27,468 nucleotides of DNA from Methanolinea sp. UBA275 (GTDB taxonomy: Archaea; Halobacteriota; Methanomicrobia; Methanomicrobiales; Methanospirillaceae), in the NCBI GenBank assembly GCA_002506105.1, contig DAWU01000002.1, positions 1-27,468 on the forward strand, given 5' to 3'. The notes beneath the pieces were generated by a model. That model did not search any database, was not told the DNA's origin, and was given only the letters and a program-made list of their open reading frames with translations. Positions 6,933-15,346 of this stretch are shown piece by piece (the stretch's first letter is position 1; each line of letters starts with the position of its first letter). A program made the position numbers and the translations under genes.

Positions 6933-9900
6933 TCAGGAGAGTTCATCCCCGCCGGGGGGCTCCCCCTCATCAGAGCGCTTCTTAAGGAAATAATATGCCC
7001 CTCCACCAATTGCCGCAACTGCGACGCCACCTACAAGGATCCAGGTCCACGGGAGTTCGGGTCCGGGAGGTGATGGGGTGGTTTCCGGCACTTCGGTCTG
7101 GACTGGGGTTGTCACAGGCGACTTTGCAAAGAGGCCATAAACCCCTCCCTCCGAAATCCCTGTGATCACTGCACGGCCAGCCTGGTCGACCGATGTCGGG
7201 AGTGACACCCATCCTCCTTTTGCCGGGTCATACCACATCATCACGAGGTCCCGTCCTGCAAGTGCACTCCATTGCTCGGGTGTGAAGGAGAATGTCATAA
7301 CCACTGCGGGATCAAACGACGTGCATTCGGGAGTGATAGTGTATGCATATCCCATGTAGACCGGTTCACCAGGGAGATTCAGGAGATCTTTCTCGGAAAC
7401 CGGAGCAATGCTCAGGTCCCTGATGGGCGTTCCGTCATCGCAGAGGACTAACACCCCGGATCCAATGGAGATGGTTGCAACTCCGTCATAGGACCCGATT
7501 GTCACCGGCTGGGTGGTCCTGTTGTCTGGGCCAAGGGGCAGGGTTCCTGTGCTTGTCGGCACGGGTGTCGGGGTTGCAGTCGCATTGGGTGTGGGAGTCG
7601 GAGTGACAAGGAAGGTTCCGCCACCGCCGCCTCCCCCGCCTCCCCCGCCACCACCGGTTCCACCCCTGCGTGAGACGCTGATATAGGTGAATTTTGTCGT
7701 CGTATCATCAGCAGTCCCGTTCGACACAGTGAGGGAAACCGTGTATCCTCCGACGGTGTTATAGATATGCGAGGGGTTCTGTGATTGCGAGGTTGTACTA
7801 TCACCGAACGACCAGTTCCACGATATGGGTGAACCTGTAGATAGGTCGGCAAAGAGGACCGTGAGAGGGGCATACCCATATGTTGGCGCACCAACAAAGT
7901 CTGCGTTCAACACCGGGGTTGGAGGAGCAAGCCCGGATACGTTGATGTAAGCATCTTTTACGAGGCTTCCGGCACCTTCCTCGTTCGCTGCAGTGAGTGA
8001 GACGATGTAGTTGCCTGCATACTGGTAGACATGCACGGGGTTCTGCACAGACGACGAGGTGCTGTCACCGAAGGACCATGACCACATCGTCGGATTATTG
8101 GTCGAGAGATCGGTGAACTGCACCGCGAGAGGTGCTTCACCGGACGTGACATTCGCGGTAAAGTTCACTCCCGGGGGAGTTGGGATAACATGTATATACT
8201 CGAATTTCGTCTCGGTATCAAAGCCGCCGAGTCCCCTTACCCAGAGGGAGACCGTGAAGTTCCCCGGGCTCTGGTAGACATGGACCGGGTTCCGCTCAGA
8301 TGAGAGTGAACCGTCACCAAATGACCAGTTCCAGTCGTAGGGAGATCCGGATGAGAGGTCAGTGAACTGGACGTGAAACGGTGTTCTTCCGGATGTGACA
8401 TTCGCGGTGAAATGAGCTGATGGTGGCGCCGGAACGGCATATACGGTGATGGTTCCGGATTCCGAATCGGAACCTGCCGGACCAGAGACAGTCAGGGTGA
8501 CCGTATAAGTGCCCGTTGCAGTGAAGGTATGTGATGGATTTGTCGCTGTTGAGGTGCCACCATCGCCGAAATTCCACGAGCGGGATGTGATGGTCCCTGT
8601 CGAGGTGTCGGTAAACTGGACGAACAGGGGGACGAATCCAGCCGTCGGATTTGCTGTGAATCCGGCAGAAATCGCCGGTGTGACGGTGGGTGTGGGGGAT
8701 GTGGTTGGGACCGTGGTTGGGACTGTAGTAGTAGGGGATGTAGTCGGGGTTGTTGTGGGGATAGTGGTTGGAATGATTTGTGTGACATTGATATACTCCA
8801 CTTTCTGTTCGGTTCCGGAACCGAAGGCATTGGTTGCGGTGAGGGTCACATTATACAGGCCGGGGTTCGCGTAAGGATGGATGGGATCTTTTGATGTCGC
8901 ATTCCCGGTTCCGTCGCCGAAGTCCCAAGCCCAGGAGGTAGGGTTGTCTGTAGAGAGATCGGAGAACGCGACGGTCAGGGGGGCAATACCCTGTATAGGG
9001 GTTGCATTGAAATTCGCGAGAGGGGAGTTCCCGATCGCAAGTGTATTCTGGTCGAGTGCAATTATCGTGTTGGTTGAGTCCGCTCCGAGCGCGTAGAGGC
9101 TGTAATTGCCGGAAATGAGCCCCTGCAGGTCACCCGTGGGAATTGTCACCTGGTTCGTATGAAGGGCGTATCCCGAGGTACCGTATCCCGGCGTGATGTT
9201 TATCTTCGAGAAATGCGTCGACTGTGGAGGGGTGGAATTGCCGACCGCAAAGATCGAATATGATGCGACTTTCTTCACATCCTCTAGGCCAAGACCCGAA
9301 TCCCTGAGTATCGAGAGGAACGGATTTCCGGAGAGAATGCTATCAAGGCTTACACGGCCTCCTGCCTCGCCGAGCGCAGTCATGTTCACCCTCAGGTCTG
9401 CATCATACGTCTCATTTGCCCTGACCAGAATGTAGCTGAGATTTGCGACCTGTGCGGGGTTCGTGAAGGTGAGTTGGAGGTCATCCCCCGATCTTTTGTC
9501 ATAAAGGTAAGGATATGGTTCTCCGGTGAGGATCAAGGGATTGTCCCCATCCATGATGACCACCGGCCAGGAGGCATAGGTGGTGATCTTCTCTGCAGCT
9601 GGATCATAATGGAAGGCAGAGAGAACGTATTCACCAGGGATTGGGGGAGTCCCGATAATGGGTGTCAGGCCTGAAACCTGTTGTGGAATTGATGGGATGA
9701 AGAGAGGGAGCCTGAAATTGGAGATATCACCCTCATTATGAACCAGGCTGTAAGACAGGTCGTTCTGTTTGAAGTCATTCAGCATATCCCAACCGCCGCC
9801 ATAAAAAATTGGATTGTAACCTGACTCCTGGGGTTTGAATGCCACAACGCCTTTTGTGAGATTGAGTAGATATGCACGTTCTGTTGATCCTGCCAGAGTA

Positions 9901-10439
9901 GGAATATCAGGTGTGCGAATGGTTGCATTTCCTTTTATTAAGAACACGTTTCCAATTGCATCAGTGACCTGGCACTGGATCTCAGGGAGGTATGGTTCGA
10001 TAAAAACGATATAGGAATTCATCGAGCTTCCAGATACTGTTGAATCCGTACTGGTAACGGTCAGGGTATTTCCGGACCACGTGGCGGTATTGCTGGAGAA
10101 CATCCGCCGGATATTTCTGGTATCGGGAAGTGTCAGATTCTTGATATCAGAGCCATCGCCTATGGTTGAATGAAGTGTGACCCTCGAGAGGGAGAGATCC
10201 ATAAGATCAATCGTTTCCACAGACGAGACATTCATGTTTCTATACGAATAGGATTCATTCAGTTCAAGGTGTGCAACTGATGGGGGCGCCGCCATGGTGG
10301 TCTGTACGATGACAAGGATTGCGATCAACGCACATGAAATGATCAGCGTCCTTTCTTTTCGTAGTGTACAGGGTTTCTCCTTGCCCCGGATGTGAATCTT
10401 CGGAATTATGCGGGGTCCATCAGATTCTCCTATATTCAT
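6933..10439 (-). CDS. Giant membrane-anchored surface protein with five PKD domains and poly-Gly tract (1168 aa)
   Basis: This is a predicted extracellular protein with an N-terminal signal helix after a long basic leader (hydrophobic core about residues 30-48) and one C-terminal anchor helix (about 1128-1150) followed by a KKR stop-transfer tail. Residues 50-470 form a beta-rich domain that I tentatively match to the methanogen extracellular family TIGR04279. Five PKD domains follow (about 472-552, 588-668, 670-752, 755-836 and 840-920), each with a W(D/N/S)FGD(G/S) motif, the first two separated by a TTSPTT-type linker. Then come a run of about 13 glycines (near 928-941), a TPTPNATATP linker, and a C-terminal domain (about 965-1105) shared with the 638-aa protein. 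A GGAGGGTGA site 9 bases before the ATG at 10439-10437 supports the start. A role in adhesion or S-layer association is inferred. Confidence 0.87.
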   Translation of the reverse strand: MNIGESDGPRIIPKIHIRGKEKPCTLRKERTLIISCALIAILVIVQTTMAAPPSVAHLELNESYSYRNMNVSSVETIDLMDLSLSRVTLHSTIGDGSDIKNLTLPDTRNIRRMFSSNTATWSGNTLTVTSTDSTVSGSSMNSYIVFIEPYLPEIQCQVTDAIGNVFLIKGNATIRTPDIPTLAGSTERAYLLNLTKGVVAFKPQESGYNPIFYGGGWDMLNDFKQNDLSYSLVHNEGDISNFRLPLFIPSIPQQVSGLTPIIGTPPIPGEYVLSAFHYDPAAEKITTYASWPVVIMDGDNPLILTGEPYPYLYDKRSGDDLQLTFTNPAQVANLSYILVRANETYDADLRVNMTALGEAGGRVSLDSILSGNPFLSILRDSGLGLEDVKKVASYSIFAVGNSTPPQSTHFSKINITPGYGTSGYALHTNQVTIPTGDLQGLISGNYSLYALGADSTNTIIALDQNTLAIGNSPLANFNATPIQGIAPLTVAFSDLSTDNPTSWAWDFGDGTGNATSKDPIHPYANPGLYNVTLTATNAFGSGTEQKVEYINVTQIIPTTIPTTTPTTSPTTTVPTTVPTTSPTPTVTPAISAGFTANPTAGFVPLFVQFTDTSTGTITSRSWNFGDGGTSTATNPSHTFTATGTYTVTLTVSGPAGSDSESGTITVYAVPAPPSAHFTANVTSGRTPFHVQFTDLSSGSPYDWNWSFGDGSLSSERNPVHVYQSPGNFTVSLWVRGLGGFDTETKFEYIHVIPTPPGVNFTANVTSGEAPLAVQFTDLSTNNPTMWSWSFGDSTSSSVQNPVHVYQYAGNYIVSLTAANEEGAGSLVKDAYINVSGLAPPTPVLNADFVGAPTYGYAPLTVLFADLSTGSPISWNWSFGDSTTSQSQNPSHIYNTVGGYTVSLTVSNGTADDTTTKFTYISVSRRGGTGGGGGGGGGGGGGTFLVTPTPTPNATATPTPVPTSTGTLPLGPDNRTTQPVTIGSYDGVATISIGSGVLVLCDDGTPIRDLSIAPVSEKDLLNLPGEPVYMGYAYTITPECTSFDPAVVMTFSFTPEQWSALAGRDLVMMWYDPAKGGWVSLPTSVDQAGRAVITGISEGGVYGLFAKSPVTTPVQTEVPETTPSPPGPELPWTWILVGGVAVAAIGGGAYYFLKKRSDEGEPPGGDELS
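7618..7662 (-). repeat. GGN tract encoding a poly-Gly run
   Basis: This is a second Gly-codon tract, between the last PKD domain and the TP linker of the 1168-aa protein, in the same architectural place as the tract at 1500-1554. Codon use differs (GGCGGGGGA-type units), so the tracts are not recent copies of each other. Confidence 0.8.
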
Positions 10440-10495
10440 ATGGTTGTTTCACCCTCCTCGTGGTCTGCAGAACCTTCTGGTGCCAAAAGCACAGA

Positions 10496-10537
10496 TTTAT
10501 ATAATTAGGTCCTTGATGCACGTTACATTTAAATGTA
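10496..10537 (-). promoter_or_regulatory. TATA box with adjoining 14-bp perfect palindrome
   Basis: On the minus strand the TATA box reads ATTATATAAA (about 10495-10504), placing the RNA start near 10475 for the gene beginning at 10439. Centred 30 bases further upstream is TACATTTAAATGTA (10524-10537), a perfect 14-base palindrome at the position where archaeal activators or repressors commonly bind next to the BRE. The palindrome could itself serve as an alternative TATA element. Confidence 0.55.
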
Positions 10538-10680
10538 TGGGAATCCTGCCCATTTTGGACCCCCTTATCCGACTCTTGCCCGTGATATGTGACGTTTCAC
10601 AATGTGACCATTTTTCAGCCTCTGTCTTTCTGTAAAAGTAGGGTTCATTGTCGCTCAACATGGTCTAGCTTTTTTTTAAA

Positions 10681-10702
10681 TCGGACAAAAAAATTAGTCC
10701 GA
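10681..10702. repeat. Inverted repeat TCGGAC / GTCCGA
   Basis: A perfect 6-base stem (10681-10686 with 10697-10702) encloses an A/T-only loop, preceded on the plus strand by a run of eight T (about 10670-10677). Direction and role are unclear; it could be a terminator for an unrecognised short minus-strand transcript or a regulator site. Confidence 0.3.
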
Positions 10703-10831
10703 AAAGAAAATTTGACTATTTTAATTTGAAATTAAGGATAAGCCGGAAAGGCCCTGAAAAGGAGAAAAACTATAGCTTCCAGTGGAATTTTTGAGCATCC
10801 GTACATGCATACGGACGCGATCCGGAAATCG

Positions 10832-10870
10832 GGTGCGTGCAGAAGCGCGCGCACCGAATTGATATTAATA
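10832..10870 (+). promoter_or_regulatory. GC-rich hairpin/operator and TATA box for the plus-strand gene pair
   Basis: GGTGCGTGC (10832-10840) and GCGCGCACC (10847-10855) form a 9-base inverted repeat with one G-T wobble around a 6-base centre. It ends four bases before a TATA-like TGATATTAATA (10860-10870), which would start RNA near 10890 and serve the gene at 10911. The position suggests an operator rather than a transcribed structure. Confidence 0.45.
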
Positions 10871-10910
10871 CTGCCCGTACTATGTTGAGTATACCAACCC
10901 AGGGGGTTCT

Positions 10911-11828
10911 ATGGTGAAGATATCCCGTTACTGTATCATCCTTTCAATCCTGCTCCTCATTGAGGGCGTCTCGGCACTTGCGGTGACCGTGACTCCCGAT
11001 CGGATCGAAAAAGGAGACCAGGTTACCATTTCGATCGATGATCTCCCGAACAACAGCACGTTCTCCCTGCAGATCGAGGGAACTTTTTCTGCCATCCCGG
11101 GGGGCACTTTCTCGTTTGAGACCAGGAACCTTGTCCTCCCGTTTGCGTTAAACGATGGTTCGCTCTCCGCCACGCTCCGGAATACCGCGACGAACCAGCT
11201 GGTAGTCAGGAGAGGCGATACTGAGGTGAAGAAGGTGGGACTCTCCAAAGACGGAGTATTTACGACAACAGATTCCGGTTCGATCCCTGCAGGGACGTAT
11301 GATTCCATCTCACTCGGAGGCACTGTGGCAGAGGGTGCCACGAATATCATTGCCAGCCTCACCTTGCAGGGAAAGAAGGCAGGACCGGTCGACTCCGACA
11401 TTACATTCCTCGTGGATGGTGTGACAGACGGCAGAGTGGTAATTACCATCACCGTTGATGGAGGGGCTGCGATAACCCGCACTATCCTGGTCGGAAAGCC
11501 CGTCACGGTCACACCGACACACACCTCCAGCGGCGGGGGCGGAGGAGGAGGTGGTGGCGGCGGGGGGAGCGGCTATGTATCTGCAACATCTGCCACCACA
11601 ACCCTGACCACCGTGGCCACCACGATCCCTGTGACCTCTCCGACATCAGCCACAACGACAGAAATAACATCAGTTGCCCTTCCGGTGGAGACCACAGCCG
11701 AGGCAATTCGTACACAGGCTCAGCAGACCCCGGCGACCACTCCCGCTCCCTGGGTGCCCCTCCCGGTCCATATCGCGACACTCGCCGTTGCCCTTGCCAT
11801 CATCATCTGTGCTGTGGAGCGGCGCTGA
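10911..11828 (+). CDS. Secreted, C-terminally anchored protein with poly-Gly tract (305 aa)
   Basis: I do not recognise a named family. A signal peptide (residues 1-23, ending VSA) precedes an Ig-like, beta-rich region (about 24-200) with two segments in which short strands alternate with Gly turns. There follow a TPTHTSS spacer, 12 glycines (about 208-219), a Thr-rich linker of about 70 residues probably carrying sugars, and a terminal helix (about 285-301) with only Glu-Arg-Arg after it. Gene order and the 6-base gap to the DUF1616 gene imply one transcript and possibly one complex. The ATG at 10911 follows an AGGGGG stretch. The architecture (secreted domain, poly-Gly, T/P linker, anchor) repeats that of the two larger minus-strand surface proteins. 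Confidence 0.8.
   Translation: MVKISRYCIILSILLLIEGVSALAVTVTPDRIEKGDQVTISIDDLPNNSTFSLQIEGTFSAIPGGTFSFETRNLVLPFALNDGSLSATLRNTATNQLVVRRGDTEVKKVGLSKDGVFTTTDSGSIPAGTYDSISLGGTVAEGATNIIASLTLQGKKAGPVDSDITFLVDGVTDGRVVITITVDGGAAITRTILVGKPVTVTPTHTSSGGGGGGGGGGGGSGYVSATSATTTLTTVATTIPVTSPTSATTTEITSVALPVETTAEAIRTQAQQTPATTPAPWVPLPVHIATLAVALAIIICAVERR
11531..11569 (+). repeat. GGN tract encoding 12 glycines
   Basis: This is a third poly-Gly tract in the window, again placed between an extracellular domain and a Thr/Pro-rich linker. The codons are mixed GGC, GGG, GGA and GGT. Confidence 0.8.
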
Positions 11829-11834
11829 ACCAGG

Positions 11835-12827
11835 ATGGAGGAAGAAGGCGCCGTTCCCCTTATCGGGAGAATGCTCTCGGCATTCTCACCGAAAAACACC
11901 CCTGTCGATCTCGGGATAGTCTACCTCTGGACTATCCTCGCAGCACTCTCCGTGTATCTCCCGTTCCTGAACGAGAGCCCGCTCCGCATCGTTCTTGCAC
12001 TCCCCATGATCCTTTTCTTCCCTGGATATTCCCTGATCGCAGCCCTTTTTCCGGGGAAGGAGGATATCGATGCACTGGAAAGGATTGCCCTCTCGTTCGG
12101 GCTCTCTATTGCGGTTGTTCCCCTGATCGGTCTCGTGCTCAATTATACCCCGTTTGGAATTCGCCTCGATCCTGTGGTGATCTCCCTGGTTCTCTTCACC
12201 CTGTGCATGGCTGCTGCCGCACAGTTCAGGAGGGCAGATCTTGTGGAGAGCGAAAGGTTCGAGGTCCCTTTCAGGAAGATATGGAATGGCTTGCATGCAG
12301 AGTTGTTCCCTGCGAAGAGTTCAAGGCTCGACCGCGCCCTTTCAGCGATCCTTCTGCTCGCAATCATTGCCGCAGTCGCCACCACGATCTTTGTGATTGT
12401 GGTGCCGAAGGAGGGGGAGAAGTTTACAGAATTCTATATCCTCGGGGAGAAGGGCAAGGCTGCCGACTACCCGACCGATCTGTATGCCGGCAGGGCGGCC
12501 TCTGTCATCATTGGTGTGGGGAACCATGAGTACCGGAACGTGACCTATTTCGTGGAACTGCATTCTGTGGACCAGGAGTTCGACCCCGCCACGAACACGA
12601 GCCGGATCCTCTCGATGGAGAGGCTGGACGCATTTCCGGTTACCCTGGCGCACAACACCACCTACCAGCAATCGCATACTTTTCTCGTCAACTCCACCGA
12701 GGGAAACCAGCTCAAGTTCCTTCTGTTCATGGAAGAGACCCCCCCAGAATCGGTGACCGGTGCTGACAGGATTAACCTGAGCTATCGCGACCTTCACCTG
12801 TGGGTGCGGGTGCGGGAAGCCCCCTGA
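11835..12827 (+). CDS. DUF1616 family membrane protein
   Basis: This 330-residue protein has four hydrophobic helices in residues 25-150 and a fifth at about 170-190, followed by an external domain of about 140 residues. Family marks include LFFPGYSLIAALFP (about 59-72), ERIALSFGLSIAVVPLIG (about 81-98), the NYTPFGIRLDP segment, and the external EFYILGEKGKAADYPTDL and VGNHEYRNVTY motifs, all typical of DUF1616. These proteins commonly lie beside genes for S-layer or surface glycoproteins in methanogens; the biochemical role is unknown. The gene starts 6 bases after the poly-Gly protein gene. Its last 56 bases overlap the 3' end of the opposing gene at 12772-13584. Confidence 0.85.
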   Translation: MEEEGAVPLIGRMLSAFSPKNTPVDLGIVYLWTILAALSVYLPFLNESPLRIVLALPMILFFPGYSLIAALFPGKEDIDALERIALSFGLSIAVVPLIGLVLNYTPFGIRLDPVVISLVLFTLCMAAAAQFRRADLVESERFEVPFRKIWNGLHAELFPAKSSRLDRALSAILLLAIIAAVATTIFVIVVPKEGEKFTEFYILGEKGKAADYPTDLYAGRAASVIIGVGNHEYRNVTYFVELHSVDQEFDPATNTSRILSMERLDAFPVTLAHNTTYQQSHTFLVNSTEGNQLKFLLFMEETPPESVTGADRINLSYRDLHLWVRVREAP

Positions 12828-13584
12828 ACACGACCGAGAATCCGCTCCTGATATCATCGAAGCGAATGTGCGAAACCTGCCAGGGGCGGGAGAGTCCCTG
12901 AGCGAGGAGGCAGGCAGCAAGGCTGCAGATCCCGCATGGGTGCATGGTGCAGCATTTCGGCGACTCTGCCGCAATCATCCTGCACCCGGGATAGAGCCTG
13001 TATCCCCGGACATTCATGATCAACGTGTCCCCCTCACGCACGATCTCTACTTTGTCCGCAAGCTCCAGCACATCCATGCAGATCTCGCGTATACCGGCAA
13101 CGAGCTCGCTTTCGTCGGATGGAACATGAAGTCCCCCTTTTCTCAGAAGGTACTCGAGTAGTGGGTATGCTGCAGGAATGAGGAGTATCCCCGGGGTTTT
13201 TGGGTCTGTGAGGAAGGAGAAGTCCGGGAATGTACCGGGGATCTCGACGCCCTGCACGGGGATGAATTCCTTCACTGCGCCTTTTTCTGAGGGTGAAGGG
13301 ATAAACCATGCATCACCCCTCACCCCAAGGTCTGCACAGATGCGGGACTGGTTCAGCATGCCTGCAACGGGGAGGAGCGATGCGATCTCGGTGTCAACCG
13401 GTTCAGCACGGGCGAAACTCAGCATAAAGACTGCAGTCAGGAAGCATGCGACCCCTGAGAGGAGGAGAGTGGCGCTGCTCAGATCTCCCCTATCAGTCAG
13501 CACGGCCACGGCAAGGAGGATGAACGCCGCTGCCAGGAGGACAATCCCCGAAAGGGCATAGTCATTCTGGGCCCTGATCTTCAT
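12772..13584 (-). CDS. Uncharacterised membrane protein with Cys motif, last gene of the MoxR cluster (270 aa)
   Basis: I do not recognise a named family. Two helices near the N-terminus (about residues 11-30 and 37-57) anchor a soluble domain of about 210 residues. Near residues 198-225 there is a Cys cluster of the form C-x11-CC-x4-C-x2-C, with a His in CCTMHPCGIC, which could bind metal or cofactor. The start overlaps the stop of the preceding gene as ATGA (13584-13581), showing translational coupling. Being the last gene of the seven-gene MoxR/DUF58 unit suggests a role in that system. The C-terminus is Pro/Gly-rich and overlaps the DUF1616 gene on the other strand by 56 bases. Confidence 0.8.
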   Translation of the reverse strand: MKIRAQNDYALSGIVLLAAAFILLAVAVLTDRGDLSSATLLLSGVACFLTAVFMLSFARAEPVDTEIASLLPVAGMLNQSRICADLGVRGDAWFIPSPSEKGAVKEFIPVQGVEIPGTFPDFSFLTDPKTPGILLIPAAYPLLEYLLRKGGLHVPSDESELVAGIREICMDVLELADKVEIVREGDTLIMNVRGYRLYPGCRMIAAESPKCCTMHPCGICSLAACLLAQGLSRPWQVSHIRFDDIRSGFSVVFRGLPAPAPTGEGRDSSG

Positions 13585-14048
13585 GGAGCATCTCCTCTGG
13601 TGTGTGCAGTAGTACGGTACGCCAGCCCTAAAATCGCGAGCCAGGTAAGCGCGGCAACCGGTATGAAGAGTGAGAGTGGCACGAACACATGCGGCAGGGT
13701 GGAGAGCAGGACGGCAATGGCCGCGATGACCATGAGGAACAGTACAGGCAGCGCGAGATTTTCCCCGCCCGAGAGGAGTCCAAGGGAATAGAGGAGTCCA
13801 AGGACAAGGACTGTTTCAAGTGCCACAGTGAGGATAGGAGATACATACCAGCAGAGCGCCATGCAGGGTTGCACGATCAGGAAAAGGACCGGATCATTTC
13901 GTCCTGCCCTGGACACAAGATATCCCGCAAGGATACATGCCGCCCCAATAATGATTGCGGCAGGAAGGGTCGGGGTTGCAAGGAGCCCAAGCGGAGGTAT
14001 GCACGCAGAGGCTACGAGCAGGAAAGGCATGAGCACTCCGGTTCTCAT
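13581..14048 (-). CDS. Small polytopic membrane protein in the MoxR cluster (155 aa)
   Basis: This protein consists almost wholly of about five hydrophobic helices (near residues 5-25, 28-47, 55-68, 70-93 and 97-148 in two segments) with few charged residues. No family is recognised. The ATG at 14048-14046 overlaps the DUF58 stop as TGATG and has AAGGTGG 4 bases upstream; a GTG one codon earlier is also possible. Its place between DUF58 and the Cys-motif protein suggests a structural membrane partner in the same complex. Confidence 0.75.
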   Translation of the reverse strand: MRTGVLMPFLLVASACIPPLGLLATPTLPAAIIIGAACILAGYLVSRAGRNDPVLFLIVQPCMALCWYVSPILTVALETVLVLGLLYSLGLLSGGENLALPVLFLMVIAAIAVLLSTLPHVFVPLSLFIPVAALTWLAILGLAYRTTAHTRGDAP

Positions 14049-15343
14049 CACACCACCTTCACAAGGGCATAACCGGCACCGCGGAGTGTGCGCATTAGAT
14101 CGGGGCTTGCCATAACATCAGGGAGGCCCAGGCTAGCCTCAATGCCCATTCTCCTTGCATACAGCCCGAGGGTGGCAAGGTGGCTCACGTCACCTGTGGC
14201 CGTGGTAAGCACATGGAGCGCAGTCTCGTTCCGGCGGGAGAGGGCTCTCGCACACTGGATATCAAAAGGCAGGGGGCGCATCTCGGGGATGAACCGTGTG
14301 TATATCTCAACCAGCCTCTTCCCGAAATCGCTCTGAAGGCCCGCGTTTCCCGCGATACGTGTACGGATCGCCTCGGCGACAACAGGATCAAGGGTACGGT
14401 AGCACTGGACGCTTCGCTGCGGGGAATGGAATTCAAAGAGGGCGCTCTCAATCTTCTGAAGCGACCTCTCGTTCGGGAGGAACGCAAGGAGATTCGCACC
14501 CGAGATGATCATCAGGCTGCATCCCTGCGGCCCGGTGCTCATGTCCCTTGCCGCCTCGAGTGCAGCACCAAGCACTGTATCGCGGAGATTTTCCGGGCAG
14601 GGAACAGCGCTGTCCGGGAGATCCACGACCAGGAGGGGATATTTTCCCGAGGTGCCCGAGTATTCACGAACAAAGAGTTTCCCGTGTTTTGCCGAGAGTT
14701 TCCAGTCAATGGAGCGGGGATCGTCTCCCGTGATGTAATCGCGGAATGCCCGTATCCCGTATCCTTTCATCACGGTCAGTTTCTCGAGGTCTTTCTCACC
14801 GTATATCCCGAGTCCCTCCCTCCTCTGGTACCTTCCCATGGGGTTGACATGCAGCACGGGGTGCCGGAACGCACCACCGCGGAACGGCAAGGTGATTGAA
14901 TAAAAGGGATCAGAAAGGACCAGATCAGCACCCCTCCACGTGATACTGCCGCTTGAGAGGCATGTGATTCCATATCTGAGGGTAAGTGTGTGGTCACCAG
15001 GTTCCAGTTCAGGGGTAATCGCTTGCCCCTGGATCACGGGTGCCCCGGAGGGGGGGATGTCGGAGATTACGGCCTTTACTCCCGGTGGCACACCGATCTG
15101 CAGGGTTGTTCCAATTGAGGATGTTCCCCCCTGCCTGAGTATCTCCGGCTTTGCCACCCTGGAAAGAGTGAGGGTTGCACCTGCGGCTGCAGCGACCCGG
15201 AGAAATGCAATCGCCCTGAAGGCAAGGAATCCCCCTAAAAAGACAGAGAGGAACAGTGCGGGTATGGAATCAAGAAACCAGGCACACAGGAGCATCGCGA
15301 GTGCCGCAACAAAAATCCCATGGGTATATCGGGTCGCCTCCAC
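14048..15343 (-). CDS. DUF58 domain protein
   Basis: Two adjacent N-terminal helices (about residues 10-50) precede a beta-rich domain and then the DUF58 core. The signature RDYITGDDPRSIDWKLSAK with LFVREY follows at about residues 198-225. The following strand reads PLLVVDLPDSAVP, where DUF58/vWA-like folds often have a DxSxS metal site; here the middle Ser is Pro, so the metal site looks partly lost. DUF58 proteins are regular partners of MoxR ATPases and are thought to be chaperone substrates or adaptors. The start is GTG at 15343-15341, 3 bases after the MoxR stop, with GAGGTG 9 bases upstream. The length (431) is usual for the family. Confidence 0.9.
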   Translation of the reverse strand: MEATRYTHGIFVAALAMLLCAWFLDSIPALFLSVFLGGFLAFRAIAFLRVAAAAGATLTLSRVAKPEILRQGGTSSIGTTLQIGVPPGVKAVISDIPPSGAPVIQGQAITPELEPGDHTLTLRYGITCLSSGSITWRGADLVLSDPFYSITLPFRGGAFRHPVLHVNPMGRYQRREGLGIYGEKDLEKLTVMKGYGIRAFRDYITGDDPRSIDWKLSAKHGKLFVREYSGTSGKYPLLVVDLPDSAVPCPENLRDTVLGAALEAARDMSTGPQGCSLMIISGANLLAFLPNERSLQKIESALFEFHSPQRSVQCYRTLDPVVAEAIRTRIAGNAGLQSDFGKRLVEIYTRFIPEMRPLPFDIQCARALSRRNETALHVLTTATGDVSHLATLGLYARRMGIEASLGLPDVMASPDLMRTLRGAGYALVKVV

Positions 15344-15346
15344 AGA

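Larger units (their letters stand above)
10440..10910. other. AT-rich divergent intergenic region with several inverted repeats
   Basis: The stretch separates the minus-strand gene ending upstream at 10439 from the plus-strand gene at 10911. It holds a TATA box and adjoining palindrome (10496-10537), an inverted repeat TGTGA-CGTT-TCACA (10588-10601), a hairpin TCGGAC/GTCCGA around an A-rich loop (10681-10702), and a GC-rich hairpin just before the plus-strand promoter (10832-10855). No plausible gene is seen between them. Confidence 0.65.

Noticed and set aside
10408..10635. 75-codon plus-strand frame in the divergent intergenic region
   Set aside because: It starts inside the signal region of the opposite gene, runs through that gene's TATA box and palindrome, and has no ribosome site.
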